Origin: Dehalococcoidia bacterium
GTDB lineage: Bacteria > Chloroflexota > Dehalococcoidia > UBA3495
Direction: 5' to 3'
Length of the DNA: 7,750 bases
Assembly: GCA_030753265.1 (NCBI GenBank)
Contig: JASMCQ010000021.1
Coordinates: 1-7,750 of the forward strand
Part shown: positions 6,650-7,750 of the stretch, one piece after another
Layout of the letters: each line of letters starts with the position of its first letter
How positions within the stretch are numbered: position 1 is the first letter of the stretch
The notes under the pieces: generated by a model
Database searches by the model: none
What the model was told of the DNA's origin: nothing
Seen by the model: the letters and a program-made list of their open reading frames with translations, nothing else
Made by a program: the position numbers and the translations under genes

Positions 6650-7750
6650 TAAATCGTCTCCAGTGGTAGATAAAGCTCGGTGTCATCGGAGGTTCTCCGG
6701 GTTAGTGAAGGCCGGTCGTCCTCATTCAACAGCTCCACGGACAGCCCCAGGCTCTGGAGTTCCTTGAGCAAGACGTTGAATGATTCCGGCACTCCGGGCT
6801 GGCCGATGGGCTCGCCTTTCACTACTGCCTCGTAGGTCTTGACACGCCCCGCCACATCATCGGATTTTACCGTCAACACCTCCTGCAAGTTGTAGGCCGC
6901 GCTGTAGGCTTCCAGTGCCCAGACTTCCATCTCGCCGAACCGCTGGCCGCCGAATTGGGCCTTCCCGCCCAGCGGCTGCTGGGTGATCATGGAATAAGGC
7001 CCGGTTGACCGGGCGTGGATCTTGTCTTCCACAAGGTGAATGAGTTTCAAAATGTAGATGCTGCCCACCGTTACCAGTTGGTCGAAGGGCTCTCCGCTAC
7101 GGCCGTCGAATAGCTCGAACTTGCCAAAGGTGGGGGGTGAGATACGTTTTTCACGGTGGACCTTCAACGCCAAGTCGTGCAACTCGGCGGGGTCCAGCCC
7201 TTCCGTTTCTTCGCCGGCCGCGTCCTTAAGCCATAGACGCAAGCACGCCGCTTGGGCCGCTCCCCTCACCGATTCATCGAAGAGGTGCCGGCCATCGAAG
7301 CCCCTCTCCTCCAGCCAGCTATACGCCCGGGAGTAGTCGATCCGGGGAGCGTCGTCGTTGGGGCTGGCCTCGTTGGCCTCGGCTTGCTGAACGAACCAGA
7401 CCCGGGCCAGGGCGTCTTCAATGGAGACATCCCGGGCGCCGTCGAACACCGGCGTGTTGGCCCGGAAGTGCAGGTTGTGGGCTGCCCAGCCCAGGTGGGT
7501 TTCCAGCACCTGTCCCAGGTTCATCCGGGAGGGAACGCCGATGGGGTTTAGGATGATATCAACCGGCGTGCCGTCGGTCAAAAAAGGCATGTCCTCCTCG
7601 GGCAAGATACGGGCGACGACACCCTTGTTGCCGTGACGGCCGGCCATCTTGTCCCCGACGGATATCTTCCGGGTCTGGGCAATCCACACGCGTACTGCTT
7701 CGTTGACGCCGGGCGATAGGTCGTCCCGGTTGGCCCGGTCCAGCACCTTA
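6649..7750 (-). CDS. rpoB: DNA-directed RNA polymerase subunit beta (RpoB), C-terminal part
   Basis: The window holds about the last 366 residues of the beta subunit; the 5' part lies beyond the right edge. Family landmarks: [19 protein letters not shown] near the start, [80 protein letters not shown] and [22 protein letters not shown]. These form the end of the catalytic lobe and the C-terminal clamp that contacts beta'. Between LETHLGWAA and FDGRSGEPF there are about 125 residues, longer than the compact linker I recall for many bacteria, so an insert of about 80-90 residues is likely (roughly 7404-7135). The short C-terminus after the core (ending ELYLPLETI) is not strongly acidic. A GTG at 7746 is an internal Val codon, not a start. 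The TAA stop overlaps the rpoC ATG by one base. Confidence 0.97.
   Translation of the reverse strand, partial: KVLDRANRDDLSPGVNEAVRVWIAQTRKISVGDKMAGRHGNKGVVARILPEEDMPFLTDGTPVDIILNPIGVPSRMNLGQVLETHLGWAAHNLHFRANTPVFDGARDVSIEDALARVWFVQQAEANEASPNDDAPRIDYSRAYSWLEERGFDGRHLFDESVRGAAQAACLRLWLKDAAGEETEGLDPAELHDLALKVHREKRISPPTFGKFELFDGRSGEPFDQLVTVGSIYILKLIHLVEDKIHARSTGPYSMITQQPLGGKAQFGGQRFGEMEVWALEAYSAAYNLQEVLTVKSDDVAGRVKTYEAVVKGEPIGQPGVPESFNVLLKELQSLGLSVELLNEDDRPSLTRRTSDDTELYLPLETI
6657..6661 (-). promoter_or_regulatory. Shine-Dalgarno deciding the rpoC start
   Basis: GGAGA on the minus strand, inside the last codons of rpoB, lies 7 bases before the ATG at 6649. It favours that start over the second ATG at 6640, which has GGTAAGG directly abutting it with no spacer. 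Confidence 0.7.

Noticed and set aside
7744..7746. GTG as a start codon of a separate 365-codon gene
   Set aside because: It is an internal Val codon of RpoB; the conserved frame continues upstream to the window edge.

Overview
The window is a GC-rich piece of bacterial chromosome in which every supported gene lies on the minus strand. Read in the direction of transcription (right to left), the order is rpoB (3' part only), rpoC, pyrD, an attenuator-type leader region, and an AroG-type DAHP synthase gene that runs off the left edge. The RNA polymerase subunits resemble those of Chloroflexota, because beta' has a Chloroflexota/Actinobacteria-like N-terminus with a coiled-coil insert. That placement rests on recalled family features, not a tree, and is tentative. 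I see no mobile element, CRISPR array, tRNA or rRNA.

Layout: 7750-6649 is the C-terminal part of RpoB. It joins RpoC (6649-2390) through a TAATG stop/start overlap. RpoC is complete at 1419 residues, with both zinc sites and the NADFDGD active-site loop, and ends in a long acidic tail. The rpoC stop overlaps the pyrD start by 8 bases (pyrD 2397-1387, class 1B-like dihydroorotate dehydrogenase), so the three genes look like one translationally coupled unit. The DAHP synthase (990 to beyond 1) has its own promoter and leader.

The most interesting part is the 396-base gap between pyrD and the DAHP synthase gene. On the minus strand it holds, in order: a promoter (TTGACA, 16 bases, TATTAT); a 30-codon leader ORF that begins almost exactly where transcription should start and contains the run RFYGYYWLF; a two-part antiterminator pairing; a GC-rich terminator hairpin followed by a T-rich tract; a possible 24-codon second small ORF; and the Shine-Dalgarno of the DAHP synthase gene. 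This is the anatomy of ribosome-mediated transcription attenuation. Starvation for Tyr, Trp or Phe would stall the ribosome in the aromatic block, free the antiterminator and let transcription reach the first enzyme of the shikimate pathway. Because the -10 box directly precedes the start codon, the leader peptide is probably read from a leaderless mRNA.

The genes together represent transcription machinery (RpoB, RpoC), pyrimidine synthesis (PyrD) and aromatic amino acid synthesis (DAHP synthase). The first three are probably co-expressed. The last appears to be controlled separately by attenuation and, by family analogy, by feedback inhibition.
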